The notes under the pieces: generated by a model | What the model was told of the DNA's origin: nothing | Databases searched by the model: none | What the model saw: only the letters and a program-made list of their open reading frames with translations | Made by a program: the position numbers and the translations under genes | In this document: in pieces, positions 8,101 through 16,836 of the stretch | Layout: each line of letters begins with the position of its first letter | Position numbering within the stretch: position 1 is the first letter of the stretch | Assembly: GCA_947367375.1 (NCBI GenBank) | Contig: CANBDZ010000008.1 | Span: 1-38,936 of the forward strand | Direction: 5' to 3' | Length of the DNA stretch: 38,936 nucleotides | Source of the DNA: an uncultured Bacteroidales bacterium | Lineage (GTDB): Bacteria; Bacteroidota; Bacteroidia; Bacteroidales; UBA932

Positions 8101-9328
8101 CGGAGTTTCTGCTGGAGAAATGGGTGATGTTCCTGTTTCCTTCTACCTTATATATACCGCCTCCGTCTGTTCCGACCCAGATGGTATCGGTCGCGTCGTC
8201 CCTTATAATGGATGTGACGCAGGAACTGTAGTCTGCGTTACTTCCTGCCGGGCTGAGGTGCATATAGTCAAAGCCGTACATTGATTTCGGGATTACCATA
8301 ACGCCGGTCTGGTAGGCTCCGACCCAAACATTTCCCTGGGTGTCTTCTACGAGGTTGTGAACTTTCCACGAAGATGTGTTGTGAGGAATGTTTGCGAAGC
8401 TGATCTCCTTCATCGTCTCGTCTGCAGGGTTGAAGAGTTTGATTCCTTCGTTCTCAAGGCCGGCGAGATAGGTAATTTCCTCTCTCTGAGGAGCTATGCT
8501 GTTCTTCAGGAACGAGATGACGCGGCATTCCCTTGCCGATTTGTCCGCAGCCCTGCGGATCAGGCCGGATTTGGATTCATATATGAATACGCCATTGTTG
8601 AATGAACCTATGAATATGTTGCCCGACCTTTCATCTTCGATGAATGTCCTGAAGATGTCGTTCTTCATATTCTCCATTCCTTTTCCCCATATGTCAGAGA
8701 TGACGCTTCTTGTTTCAGGGTCGTAAAGCAGCAATCCGCCGTCTTCGAAGGCAAACCAGATTCTGTTCTGTGAGTCTGCGAATGCTGTGGTTACAAAATC
8801 TGACGGTATTGCAGTGTTGATGGACTTCTGAAGTTCTGTGTCTGTCTCGTGTGTTACGCTGTCCAGAATGTAAACCCTGTCTCCGGATGTGGTGATGAGG
8901 ATTTTGTTCTGTCCGCTTATGGTGATTTCTGTTATTGAGGAGATGTGCTGGCCTGATTCTGGATAGGTCTCGCCGACTAGCGGAACTGTTGTGAATGTGT
9001 TGTACTCGGAATTGAAGATCTGGAGTCCTGTCGATGTGCCGACCCAGAATACGCCGTGCGAGTCCTCAAAGGTGGTGAGGACCATGTTGCTGGCTATGGC
9101 AGTAGGAAGGCTCCTGTCTGAGCGGAAGGTGGAGAAGTTTATTCCGTCAAATCTGGACAGGCCGTTCTCTGTGGAGATCCACATAAAGCCGTTCTTGTCC
9201 TGATAGATGTAATTGATCTGGCTGTTGGCCAGTCCTGATTCGGATGTATACAGTCTGGCCATCTGTGCATTGACGTTGATGCAGCAGAAGCAGGCCAGCA
9301 TAAGTGCCAGAAGCTTGGTATATTTCAT
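5192..9328 (-). CDS. Hybrid two-component system regulator (HTCS)
   Basis: An inner-membrane sensor and transcription factor in one chain, which senses glycan fragments in the periplasm and switches on a polysaccharide utilisation locus. The 1378-aa order is: signal sequence 1-22; two seven-bladed-propeller-type repeat sets of Reg_prop units (about 25-690, e.g. DKNGFMWISTENGLSRFDG); Y_Y_Y domain (about 700-785); membrane helix near 790-810 (WAWIIYILIIIYI); HisKA with NISHEIRTPLT, phospho-acceptor His841; HATPase with GSGVGLNLAKML; receiver domain with phospho-acceptor Asp1165 in VITDLVMEG; and a C-terminal AraC-type HTH (about 1275-1370, ISEVAYKVGFSTHSYFSNSF). All catalytic motifs are intact. 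It is co-oriented with GH51 and divergent from GH10, and is the probable regulator of both and of the susCD operon. The ligand is probably a xylo- or arabinoxylo-oligosaccharide (inference). Confidence 0.96.
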   Translation of the reverse strand: MKYTKLLALMLACFCCINVNAQMARLYTSESGLANSQINYIYQDKNGFMWISTENGLSRFDGINFSTFRSDRSLPTAIASNMVLTTFEDSHGVFWVGTSTGLQIFNSEYNTFTTVPLVGETYPESGQHISSITEITISGQNKILITTSGDRVYILDSVTHETDTELQKSINTAIPSDFVTTAFADSQNRIWFAFEDGGLLLYDPETRSVISDIWGKGMENMKNDIFRTFIEDERSGNIFIGSFNNGVFIYESKSGLIRRAADKSARECRVISFLKNSIAPQREEITYLAGLENEGIKLFNPADETMKEISFANIPHNTSSWKVHNLVEDTQGNVWVGAYQTGVMVIPKSMYGFDYMHLSPAGSNADYSSCVTSIIRDDATDTIWVGTDGGGIYKVEGNRNITHFSSRNSGLTNNSIMSLALDKRGRLWIATYLDGVLTYTKDEGIRPFKDQQSIETEKIISLEYSKEEDIMYAGTHGNGISAIDAAAQNVVRIWNDNDNKWVSTMHMDKAGILWIGTYNGPMSYDKRTGKIIHYDTNEDLTTRVYSFCEDSEGKLWIGTGEGLVRFDKSEKTTKTYTTSDGLPSNVITNILQADEGNLWISTLNGLSRLQIKTGEFKNYYHYDGLQENEFHANASMKDRNGKLWFGGIKGLTSFFPHIVDQRSHPVPPLHLSNLTVMNRPVDYDPSLGDANILDKHITQATQITLPYNSNIFSLEFAVLEYTNPKKITYSYMMEGFEKEWNRSISNSRTITYTNLPSGRYTMKAMAFFDGEPEEYSYKEIGIRILPPWYSSLWAWIIYILIIIYISSAVRKYIKRKQALKEKQRESELKEFRLDMFTNISHEIRTPLTLVMTPLKKLREAETDPKQKDLYNLMYRNSLRVLRLVNQLLDMRKVDNGQMQLHFLETDVVYFIKDIMQSFDNLAISRDIRFTIHPENEITNLWIDQGNFDKIIFNILSNAFKYTPDAGEITISVSSPKQNNGVLAGNVAEYVEFTIFNTGNPIEERHLDKLFDRFYQADIADAKVGSGVGLNLAKMLVELHHGEISAYNTDEGVSFRIRIPVGSSHLSAEELTQPTNHKDLYTKTLSKLEEHSSSREDVTFTGNVKEEEAQKHGRAKRRIVLVDDDSEMRAYLKHELQTIYNIEVAANGKEAWAKISTTIPDAVITDLVMEGMDGAELCEKIKKNPGTNHIPVILLTSSSDEQSQQRSIESGADRFFTKPISLDMLKSAIAAAISTRDTIRNKFSKEIDYGYTETQMVDSGNQLIDKVIKTIRANMENTEFSVETLSHEVGMSRVHLNRKLKELMNISPSNLIKSIRLKQAAFLLLNNKVNISEVAYKVGFSTHSYFSNSFHDYFGMTPKEFVAKYMDCKDEETLKKIFE

Positions 9329-9586
9329 TTTTATAAGTAGTTCAGTGTTATATTCGTGTGATTAGTTACAAAAATAACATTTATTTCGTGGAAAATTCAG
9401 TGTTTTTGTGATTATATAACATATTTTTAGTTTAATTTTGTGTTTCTGATACATAACCACTAATAACATTCGTCATTGCCGATGTGATGGCAAGCTGAGA
9501 TCCCCGGTCGAGCCGGGGATGACATAAGGAACCTGGTCGCGGATGACATAAGGAACCTGGTCGGGGATGACGGGAGGACTGATACT
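9329..9586. promoter_or_regulatory. Divergent HTCS / GH10 control region
   Basis: This 258-nt region separates two divergent genes. On the minus strand TATTTTTG (9369-9376) is a perfect -7 element for the HTCS, but no TTG is seen at the expected distance. On the plus strand TAATTTTG (9433-9440) is a -7 candidate for GH10, with TTG at 9406-9408, 24 nt upstream and rather far. An imperfect direct repeat, TTCAGTGTT followed by TGTGATTA, occurs at 9341-9364 and 9396-9414. It overlaps both promoter areas and could be the regulator's operator. The last 90 nt before GH10 hold a palindromic repeat and a short tandem array. Confidence 0.5.
9499..9574 (+). repeat. Palindromic repeat plus 24-bp tandem array upstream of GH10
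   Basis: The palindrome GATCCCCGGTC / GCCGGGGATGAC (9499-9523) is followed by 24-bp direct repeats beginning GGATGACATAAGGAACC at 9517 and 9541, with a third unit truncated at 9565 (GGATGACGGG). The array ends about 12 nt before the GH10 start codon, so it must lie in the GH10 leader if the promoter at 9433 is used. Confidence 0.8.
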
Positions 9587-11356
9587 ATGAGAAGAATTTT
9601 TGTGATCTGTGCGGCTGCAGTTGCTGCAATGATTTGCTTTACCGGATGTGAACCGGATTCTCCGGACATCATTACGCCGATTCCGGGACCGGGTACAGGT
9701 GGGGAGGAGACTCCGAAGCCTCCGCAGGAAGAGCAGCTGGACTATAATCATCTGGAGGCGTATGGTCCGCTCAAGAGCTATGTGAACCGTACGGTTTCTC
9801 CGGATTTCAAGCTTGGAGCGGCAGTTACTGTGAGCAATTACCTCAAGAAGACTCAGGAATATAAGATGGCTGTGGAGAATTTCGATGAGATGACAGCCGG
9901 AAATGCCATGAAGCAGTCTTCTGTAATGCGTGCGGACGGTACGATGAACTTCAGCCAGGTGCGTAATTTCCTTGATCTGGCGGCTCAGAGCGGAATGACA
10001 GTCTATGGTCACACTCTCGCATGGCATTCTCAGCAGCAGAACACCTATCTGAATAACCTTATTGCCGACAAACGCGTGGATCTCCCTGCGGAAGAGGGTG
10101 TGGATGTGGTTCTTTTCGAGTCAGATTTCAACAATGGTCAGAATCCGTTCATCGGCTGGGGCAACAACTCAACAATTGGAGTCGAGAACGGTGTGTTCAA
10201 GGTTACAAATCCTTCAGCAGCAAACTTTTGGGAGGCTCAGTTCGCCCGCGATTTCAACGAGCCGTTCACAAAGGGACAGAAATATGTTCTTAAATTCAAG
10301 ATAAAAGGCTCGGCTGAGGGCAAGATTACTCCAGGCATTCAGATCCTTGATGACAACTACACATCTGCCGGAGATTTCCCTGCAATCCAGTTCGGTACAG
10401 AGTGGTCTGACGCCGAGGTGGCTTGCGAATGCAAGGCAGACGGCGGAACACGCCTCGTCTTCAGCTTCGGCGAATTCGCCGGTGACATATATATAGATGA
10501 CTTCCAGCTCAAGGCGATAGGAGTTCAGTACACATATGAATCTATGTCTCCTGAGGAAAAGAAGGCTGTTCTTACCGATGTTATGGACAGGTGGATCAAG
10601 GGAATGATGGAGGTCACAGCCAAGGATGTGTCGGCTTGGGATGCTGTAAATGAGGCAATTTCGGCTCAGGACACAGACAGAGATGGCTTCTACGAGCTTG
10701 AGTCGGGAAAATGGGGAAGCTCTGACCACTTCTTCTGGCAGGACTACCTCGGATCTGAGGATTATGTGCGTATCGTGATTGCAAAGGCAAGACAGTACTA
10801 TGCTGAATACGGCGGAACAAAGCCTCTGCGCCTGTTCATCAATGACTATAACCTCGAGTCAGATTGGGATAATAATAAAAAGCTCAAGAGTCTCATTCAT
10901 TGGATAGAGATCTGGGAGTCTGACGGTGTGACCAAGATTGACGGAATCGGTTCGCAGATGCACATTTCATATTACGAGAATCCTTCGACTCAGAAGAGTA
11001 AGGAAGACCACGTAGTGCAAATGCTTCAGCTGATGGCAAACACAGGCAAGCTCGTGAAGATTTCAGAGCTCGATATGGGATATGTCGACAAGAACGGAAA
11101 TACGCTCGCGGCTTCCAGCCTTTCGCTCGCGCAGCACAAGGCGATGGCCGATTTTTATGAGTTTATCGTGAGGAAGTATTTTGAGATCGTCCCACCTGCC
11201 CAGCAGTACGGCATCACTCAGTGGTGTCCTACAGATTCACCTGGTGCGCTTGGTACAGGATGGCGTGGCGGAGAGCCTACAGGCCTCTGGGATCAGAGCT
11301 ATAACCGTAAATATGCCTATGCGGGATTCGCAAATGGCCTCAGATCGGTCAAATGA
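9587..11356 (+). CDS. GH10 endo-1,4-beta-xylanase lipoprotein with inserted CBM
   Basis: Hydrolyses internal beta-1,4 bonds of xylan. The 589-aa protein has a lipoprotein signal with Cys21 in CFTGCEPD, followed by an acidic, Pro/Gly-rich linker, which suits a surface-anchored enzyme. The GH10 barrel begins at about 52 and includes TLAWHSQ (143-149). It is interrupted at about 170-312 by one CBM4/9-like beta-sandwich (from VVLFESDFNNGQNPFIGW), an arrangement known from Bacteroidota xylan loci, some of which carry two such modules. The acid/base is Glu356 in WDAVNEAI and the nucleophile Glu494 in ISELDMG. It is divergent from the HTCS, upstream of the susCD genes, and followed by its own terminator, so it may be a separate transcript. 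In the Prevotella xus arrangement the xylanase follows the transport genes; here it precedes them. Confidence 0.96.
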   Translation: MRRIFVICAAAVAAMICFTGCEPDSPDIITPIPGPGTGGEETPKPPQEEQLDYNHLEAYGPLKSYVNRTVSPDFKLGAAVTVSNYLKKTQEYKMAVENFDEMTAGNAMKQSSVMRADGTMNFSQVRNFLDLAAQSGMTVYGHTLAWHSQQQNTYLNNLIADKRVDLPAEEGVDVVLFESDFNNGQNPFIGWGNNSTIGVENGVFKVTNPSAANFWEAQFARDFNEPFTKGQKYVLKFKIKGSAEGKITPGIQILDDNYTSAGDFPAIQFGTEWSDAEVACECKADGGTRLVFSFGEFAGDIYIDDFQLKAIGVQYTYESMSPEEKKAVLTDVMDRWIKGMMEVTAKDVSAWDAVNEAISAQDTDRDGFYELESGKWGSSDHFFWQDYLGSEDYVRIVIAKARQYYAEYGGTKPLRLFINDYNLESDWDNNKKLKSLIHWIEIWESDGVTKIDGIGSQMHISYYENPSTQKSKEDHVVQMLQLMANTGKLVKISELDMGYVDKNGNTLAASSLSLAQHKAMADFYEFIVRKYFEIVPPAQQYGITQWCPTDSPGALGTGWRGGEPTGLWDQSYNRKYAYAGFANGLRSVK

Positions 11357-11360
11357 TAAC

Positions 11361-11396
11361 GAAACAGGGTAAAAATGCCCTGTTTCTTTCGTTTTT
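11361..11396 (+). terminator. Intrinsic terminator after GH10
   Basis: A 9-bp perfect stem GAAACAGGG / CCCTGTTTC (11361-11369, 11378-11386), 8-nt loop, then TTTCGTTTTT. It starts a few bases after the GH10 stop and separates the xylanase from the susCD operon. Confidence 0.8.
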
Positions 11397-11614
11397 GATG
11401 CATTTCTTTTGTTTTTGATACTTTTTTCTCCGCTTTTTGTATTGTGTGTTTCAAATTTGAACGCCTTTGTTTCCAAAATTAATCGCACAACCCACATTGT
11501 TTGCTAAATTTACAAATCTTTAAGATGTAATCTTAGACAACCGCGAAATTCATAAACAACTTATGTTTTTTTAATAACCATCCCTAACGGGAAAACTAAT
11601 CAACCTATCACATT
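11397..11614 (+). promoter_or_regulatory. Leader and presumed promoter region of the susCD operon
   Basis: An AT-rich stretch with no gene. It contains a 12-bp perfect palindrome TTCAAATTTGAA at 11450-11461. The closest -7-like string is TAAATTTA in TTTGCTAAATTTAC (about 11504-11511), which misses the final G and has no well-placed TTG. A weak core promoter would suit activator-dependent expression by the HTCS. The direct repeat seen upstream of the HTCS is not found here. Confidence 0.4.
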
Positions 11615-14600
11615 ATGAAAGCGAAAAAGCTAACTCATCTGTTCGGATTCGTGGCGCTTATGCTCCTGATTTCCGGACAAGCATTCGCCCAGAACACTCG
11701 AGTAACAGGTCGAGTTCTGGATGAACTGGGGGAGGGCTTGATTGGAGCCGGCGTGGTAATTCAAGGAACCACAACGGGTACAGTCACAGACTTGGACGGT
11801 AACTATGAACTTCCGTCTGTTCCTCAGGGTGCAATTCTCGAGTTCTCTTGCGTCGGCTATGCGACTCAGGCAGTCCAGGTAACTGGTGCGTATCTTGATG
11901 TCACAATGAAGCCGGACACAAGGCTTATTGACGAGTCTGTTGTCGTGGCTTACGGCCAGCAGACTAAAGTCACCATCACCGGTGCTGTCACAGCAGTCGG
12001 TGGTGACGCCCTTTTGAAGTCGCCTGTTGCCAACGTGGCGAACGCGCTTCAGGGAAATCTTCCTGGTGTATCGGCAGTGCAGGCATCGGGCATGCCTGGT
12101 GCTGACGAGCCTGTCATCAGAATCCGCGGTGTCGGCTCTTTGAACAGTGCTGAGCCTCTCGTATTGGTCGACGGTGTAGAGCGTCCGTTCTCTCAGCTCG
12201 ATCCTAACGAAATCGAGAGTATTTCAGTACTCAAGGATGCTTCTGCGACAGCAGTGTTCGGTGTACGCGGTGCCAATGGTGTAATCCTCGTTACCACAAA
12301 GCGTGGTGAAGTCGGAAAGGCTTCGGTTACAGCATCTGCCAGCGCAGCTATGCAGACCATCTCGCAGTTCATCGACTTTGCTGATTCATACACTTATGGC
12401 CAGATGTGGAACTACACAGCCATCACTGACGCTCTCCCTGTAGAGCAGTGGCCTGGTACAGTAAAGATCGCTGATTACACTCCTTATGCTGACAACGGTA
12501 TCCGTTTCTCACAGGACGTGATGGAACATTTCCGTACAGGAGATATGCCGACTACATTCCCTAATACCGACTGGATCGACTACATTATGAACGACAAGGC
12601 TTGGCAGGAACAGGCCAATGTTAATGTTTCCGGCGGTACTGAGAAGGTTCGTTACTTCGTTTCGGCAGGTATCCTCAATCAGAATTCATTGCTCAAGACT
12701 TTCTCGAACAATAAGAACGAGACCTTCGACTATCAGCGTCTGAACTATCGTGCAAACCTCGATATCGAAGTCTCTAAGTACAGCCAGCTCTCACTTACCC
12801 TCGGTGGCCGTATGCAGGACCGCAACACAATGGGTGGTGGTGAAGGTTTCCTTTTCCGTTATCTCCAGGGTGCTACTCCTTATGCAGGTATCGGAGTTGA
12901 CGAGCAGGGCCGTCACATTGTTTCTGATGCAAACATCGTAGGTCCGTTTGACCGCGACGCTCTCTCAAACTACTACGAGCTCGGTTATGAGAACCAGAGC
13001 ACAAATGCCCTCAACTTCGACATCCAGTACAAGCTCGACCTGAGCTTCCTCGTGAAGGGTCTGGATTTCAAGGCTAAGGCATCTTACAACTCAGAGTATA
13101 CAGCTCAGAAGTATCGTCAGAACGGTTATGGTACAGGTCTGACATACATTGCTACCCTCGTGGACGGCAAGGAAGTTCTCCGCAAGGATAACGTGACTTG
13201 GCCTATCCCTTACAGCGAAGGCAAGTGGGGCAGCCGTAACTGGTACGCAGAGGCAAGCTTCAACTACAACCGCCGTATCGGAAAGCATAACATCGGTGGT
13301 CTCCTCCTCTATAACCAGAGTAAGTCTTACTATCCTTGGGATTCTGACGGAAGCATCTACCAGTCTATCCCTAAGGGTTATGTAGGTCTTGTGGGTCGTG
13401 TTACATATGACTATGACACCAAGTACCTCCTCGACCTTAACATTGGTTACAACGGATCCGAGAACTTCGCTCCAGGCAGACGTTATGGTACCTTCCCTTC
13501 AGTCTCTGTAGGTTGGATTCCATCTCAGGAGCAGTGGTGGGCACCTATGAAGAATGCCATCAGCTACTTGAAGTTCCGTGCATCATACGGTCTCGTAGGT
13601 AACGACAGCACAAACGGTGCACGCTTCCTCTACCTCCCTGGTACTTGGCAGTTCTACAACGGTTCTATGACCTGGAACCCACAGGAGCGCGGTGCCAACT
13701 TCGGTGTGAACGGAAACTGGCTTCCAGCTGTCAAGGAGCTTACTGCAGGTAACCCTAACGTTACTTGGGAGACTGCAACAAAGATCAACCTCGGTGTTGA
13801 CGCAGGTTTCTTCAAGGACAGACTCCACGCTTATGTTGACTTCTTCTGGGAGGACCGCAGAGACATCCTCGTGTCAAATGCTTCGACTCTTCCTGCAGTT
13901 ACTTCACTTCCGGCAAACTACGTGAATGAAGGCCGCGTGAAGAACCACGGTTTCGAGGTTTCGCTCAACTGGGAGCAGAAGTTCGGTGACTTCCGTTACT
14001 CTATCTCTCCAAACTTTGCATTTGCAAGAAACAAGGTCATCGAGATGCTCGAGGTTCCACCTATGTATGCGTACCTCAGCCGTACAGGTCTCCCTGTAGG
14101 ACAGCGTTTCGGTTATGACCTCTTCGAGTTCTATGAGCCAGGTGCAACAGAGGAGCGCTACTTCGAGAAGTACGGCGTGGAAATGCCTGACCAGGTGTCA
14201 GCTATCAAGCCGGGTGACTGTGTGTATGTCGACTTGAACGGTGACAAAGTCATCGACGCAAACGACCAGAAGCCTCTCGGCTACACTGACAATCCTGAAA
14301 TCACATATTCAGTTAACTTCAACTTCCAGTGGAAAGGCCTCGACTTCACAATGCTTTGGATCGGAGCTGACCACGTGAGCCGCCAGCTGAACGGATACTT
14401 CCGTGACCAGTTCGGTTCTACTAACACTTCAGCACTCACTCAGTGGGTTGCAGACAACTCTTGGACAGAGGACAATACTGACGCTATCCTTCCTCGTATC
14501 TCATTCACCAACCGTGTTCACAACAACCGTGACTCACAGGCTTGGGTTGTGGATTCGAAGTATGTACGTCTCAAGAATGTCGAGCTCGGTTACACCTTCA

Positions 14601-14776
14601 CTCCTAAGGCAGGATCATTCTTTAATTATATAAGAGTGTACGCTTCAGGTAACAACCTCCTTACTTTTGCTGACTTCAAGGGTAATGACCCTGAGGCTCC
14701 AGGTTCAGGACTTGACTATGGTGTGCGCTATCCGATGACACGTCTTTTCAACCTCGGTGCACAGTTTAACTTCTAA
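11615..14776 (+). CDS. susC: SusC-like TonB-dependent outer-membrane transporter (first pair)
   Basis: The barrel half of a SusCD importer, moving oligosaccharides across the outer membrane with TonB energy. Length is 1053 aa. Signal peptide 1-26 (SGQAFAQ); CarboxypepD_reg-like domain about 27-100 (TRVTGRVLDELGEGLIGAGV); TonB-box-like ESVVVAYG at 107-114; plug about 115-230 with IRIRGVGSLNSAEPLVLVDG and ANGVILVTTKRG; then the beta-barrel, ending in an aromatic residue (GAQFNF). This is the complete classic architecture. The partner susD starts 12 nt downstream. With the second pair and the glycan-binding gene it makes up one operon closed by the terminator at 23312. It corresponds in position to XusA of Prevotella xylan loci (inference by order, not by alignment). 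Confidence 0.95.
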   Translation: MKAKKLTHLFGFVALMLLISGQAFAQNTRVTGRVLDELGEGLIGAGVVIQGTTTGTVTDLDGNYELPSVPQGAILEFSCVGYATQAVQVTGAYLDVTMKPDTRLIDESVVVAYGQQTKVTITGAVTAVGGDALLKSPVANVANALQGNLPGVSAVQASGMPGADEPVIRIRGVGSLNSAEPLVLVDGVERPFSQLDPNEIESISVLKDASATAVFGVRGANGVILVTTKRGEVGKASVTASASAAMQTISQFIDFADSYTYGQMWNYTAITDALPVEQWPGTVKIADYTPYADNGIRFSQDVMEHFRTGDMPTTFPNTDWIDYIMNDKAWQEQANVNVSGGTEKVRYFVSAGILNQNSLLKTFSNNKNETFDYQRLNYRANLDIEVSKYSQLSLTLGGRMQDRNTMGGGEGFLFRYLQGATPYAGIGVDEQGRHIVSDANIVGPFDRDALSNYYELGYENQSTNALNFDIQYKLDLSFLVKGLDFKAKASYNSEYTAQKYRQNGYGTGLTYIATLVDGKEVLRKDNVTWPIPYSEGKWGSRNWYAEASFNYNRRIGKHNIGGLLLYNQSKSYYPWDSDGSIYQSIPKGYVGLVGRVTYDYDTKYLLDLNIGYNGSENFAPGRRYGTFPSVSVGWIPSQEQWWAPMKNAISYLKFRASYGLVGNDSTNGARFLYLPGTWQFYNGSMTWNPQERGANFGVNGNWLPAVKELTAGNPNVTWETATKINLGVDAGFFKDRLHAYVDFFWEDRRDILVSNASTLPAVTSLPANYVNEGRVKNHGFEVSLNWEQKFGDFRYSISPNFAFARNKVIEMLEVPPMYAYLSRTGLPVGQRFGYDLFEFYEPGATEERYFEKYGVEMPDQVSAIKPGDCVYVDLNGDKVIDANDQKPLGYTDNPEITYSVNFNFQWKGLDFTMLWIGADHVSRQLNGYFRDQFGSTNTSALTQWVADNSWTEDNTDAILPRISFTNRVHNNRDSQAWVVDSKYVRLKNVELGYTFTPKAGSFFNYIRVYASGNNLLTFADFKGNDPEAPGSGLDYGVRYPMTRLFNLGAQFNF

Positions 14777-14788
14777 ACACTTTACGAA

Positions 14789-16819
14789 ATGAAAAAGATA
14801 TTGAATAACATATTGATTCTGGGAATCTTTACAGTGTTCTTCAGTACTTCCTGTGTTGATAAGATAGCTGTAGGAGACAACTTCCTTGAGAAGGCTCCAG
14901 GTGTCGATGTCAATATTGATACTGTATTCACAAGCGCAGAGTACACCCGTAACTTCCTTTGGAGTGCGTACGGTCAGATCTACTGCACATATACTTCCGG
15001 AAATATGATCAACGGAGCTCCTATCGACGCTCTGTCTGACTCTTATCATTGCTACTGTTCTTGGGGTGGCCCTATCCAGAGCTACTATCCAGGCGGTCTT
15101 ACCGAGGATGCCCAGGACACAGCTGACTCTAACTTCCAGGGTAAGTTCTCTTATTCTACAAAGAATCCTTCATCATCAGCTGACGGCCGCGTCTCTATCT
15201 ATGAGACTGTACGTAAGTGCTGGCAGATCATCGAGAACATCGACAAGGTTCCTGATATGGATGAGGACGAGAAGAGCCGTCTCCGCGGTGAGGCTTATAC
15301 CATTATGGCAAGCCGCTATTTCGACGCTTTCCGTAACTTCGGAGGACTCTGCCTTGCAAAGAAGGCTTACGCAGTAGGTGAAAACTTCGAAGATGGCCGT
15401 GCTACTGCTATGGAGACTGTCGAGTTCATCGACTCTCTCATCGTGTGCGCTATCAATGAGCCTGGTTACATCTGGAACATTCCTGATGCAGACATCGCTC
15501 AGTGGTCAGGTCGTCTTACAAAGGCTTCCGCTATGGCTCTCCGCGCAAAGGTTTGGATGCACGCAGCTTCTCCGCTCTTCAACAATGCTGAGCCTTATAT
15601 GGAGTACAACCCTCTCAAGGTTACTGAGTTCACAAACATCGAGCACGTGTGGTTCGGAGGTTATGACCAGACACTCTGGGATCGTTGCCGCGAGTATTGC
15701 GAGGATTTCTTCGAGGAGAATGCGGCTAACGGCAACTACTATCAGCTCGTGCAGCCTGCAACTCAGGACGAGGCAGGTTACCGTATGGCTTTCCGTAATG
15801 CCTACAGATACCGCAATGACGGAACTATCCGCGAGAAGATCTTTGACGCTCACCCAACACAGTGGATGTCAAGTTCAGGAACTGACGGTGTAATCAACAA
15901 CAACGGCTGGGGCTGGGGTTGGGCCGGTTTCGCTCTTGACGGCTATCGTCAGGGTGGAGCAGTTCCTACAAACGAGCTTATGGAGTGCTTCGGTATGGCA
16001 GACGGTAGAAACTTCCCATATGAAGATATTTATGGTCAAGGTGCAAACCCAGATGGCATCGACATCTATAAGGACCGTGACCCACGTCTTTATGAGACTA
16101 TCCTCGTTCCAAGAGAATCTTTCCCTTACGCAGTGGTTGGAGACTACAATGGAAAGACTTACATCGACACTTGGGTAGACGGTGCAATGGATTATGACTC
16201 AGGTAACTTCGGTAATGTTGCTGATGATGCAGCAACCCGCTACAGAAAGTTCAAATGGATGCTTGACTACTCTGCTGGAAAGATGGACGACAAGATGATC
16301 GGAGTTCCTTACATCCGTCTTGCTGAAATGTACCTTATCTATGCTGAGGCTCTTGCTGAGACAGGTAACCTCACAGGTGCAATCGAGCAGGTTGACATCG
16401 TGCGTAAGCGCGTAGGATTGGGCGGACTCGCTGAAAAGAATCCTGAACTCAACCTCACATCTGACAAGGATGCCCTTATCAACGAGATTCTTCGTGAGAG
16501 AAACTGTGAGATCGGAGCAGAGTGCGCAGACCGTCTTTACGATATGATCCGCCGCAAGCGTCAGGACCTCTTTACCAAGCCGCTTCACGAAATCAGAGTA
16601 TATCGTCTCGATGACAACGGTCAGCGTATGACAGGATCTGATGTACGTTGGGATCCTTCTACTCCTTGGCCTAAGTTTGAGTACGAGAAGGTACGTATCT
16701 CTGTAGGTGCACGCCGCTGGTGGGATGAGGGTTACTGGACTAACAAGTGGTACCTTGACCCAGTTTCACGTATCGAGATCCAGAAGGGTTACGGTCTTAC
16801 TCAGAATCCTGGTTGGTAA
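14789..16819 (+). CDS. susD: SusD-like surface glycan-binding lipoprotein (first pair)
   Basis: Caps the SusC barrel and binds oligosaccharide at the cell surface. The 676-aa protein has a lipobox with Cys22 (FFSTSCVDK). Typical RagB/SusD features are the helical TPR-like part (EDEKSRLRGEAYTIMASRYFD), the IRLAEMYLIYAEALAETG stretch, the LRERNCEIGAECADRLYDM region, and the characteristic C-terminus ending in QNPGW. It is larger than common SusD proteins of about 550 aa and rich in Trp in its middle section (GWGWGWAGFAL), which may line the binding site. It lies 12 nt after its susC, and 17 nt before the second susC. Confidence 0.94.
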   Translation: MKKILNNILILGIFTVFFSTSCVDKIAVGDNFLEKAPGVDVNIDTVFTSAEYTRNFLWSAYGQIYCTYTSGNMINGAPIDALSDSYHCYCSWGGPIQSYYPGGLTEDAQDTADSNFQGKFSYSTKNPSSSADGRVSIYETVRKCWQIIENIDKVPDMDEDEKSRLRGEAYTIMASRYFDAFRNFGGLCLAKKAYAVGENFEDGRATAMETVEFIDSLIVCAINEPGYIWNIPDADIAQWSGRLTKASAMALRAKVWMHAASPLFNNAEPYMEYNPLKVTEFTNIEHVWFGGYDQTLWDRCREYCEDFFEENAANGNYYQLVQPATQDEAGYRMAFRNAYRYRNDGTIREKIFDAHPTQWMSSSGTDGVINNNGWGWGWAGFALDGYRQGGAVPTNELMECFGMADGRNFPYEDIYGQGANPDGIDIYKDRDPRLYETILVPRESFPYAVVGDYNGKTYIDTWVDGAMDYDSGNFGNVADDAATRYRKFKWMLDYSAGKMDDKMIGVPYIRLAEMYLIYAEALAETGNLTGAIEQVDIVRKRVGLGGLAEKNPELNLTSDKDALINEILRERNCEIGAECADRLYDMIRRKRQDLFTKPLHEIRVYRLDDNGQRMTGSDVRWDPSTPWPKFEYEKVRISVGARRWWDEGYWTNKWYLDPVSRIEIQKGYGLTQNPGW

Positions 16820-16836
16820 CATTAGAACTTATCATT

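Noticed and set aside
9329-11614. GH10 as first gene of the susCD operon
   Set aside because: A hairpin with a T-rich tail directly follows GH10 and a 258-nt gap precedes susC, so separate transcripts are more likely; some read-through cannot be excluded.
16813-16836. Upstream start for the second SusC
   Set aside because: It overlaps the end of susD and would spoil the signal peptide; ATG at 16837 gives a good one.
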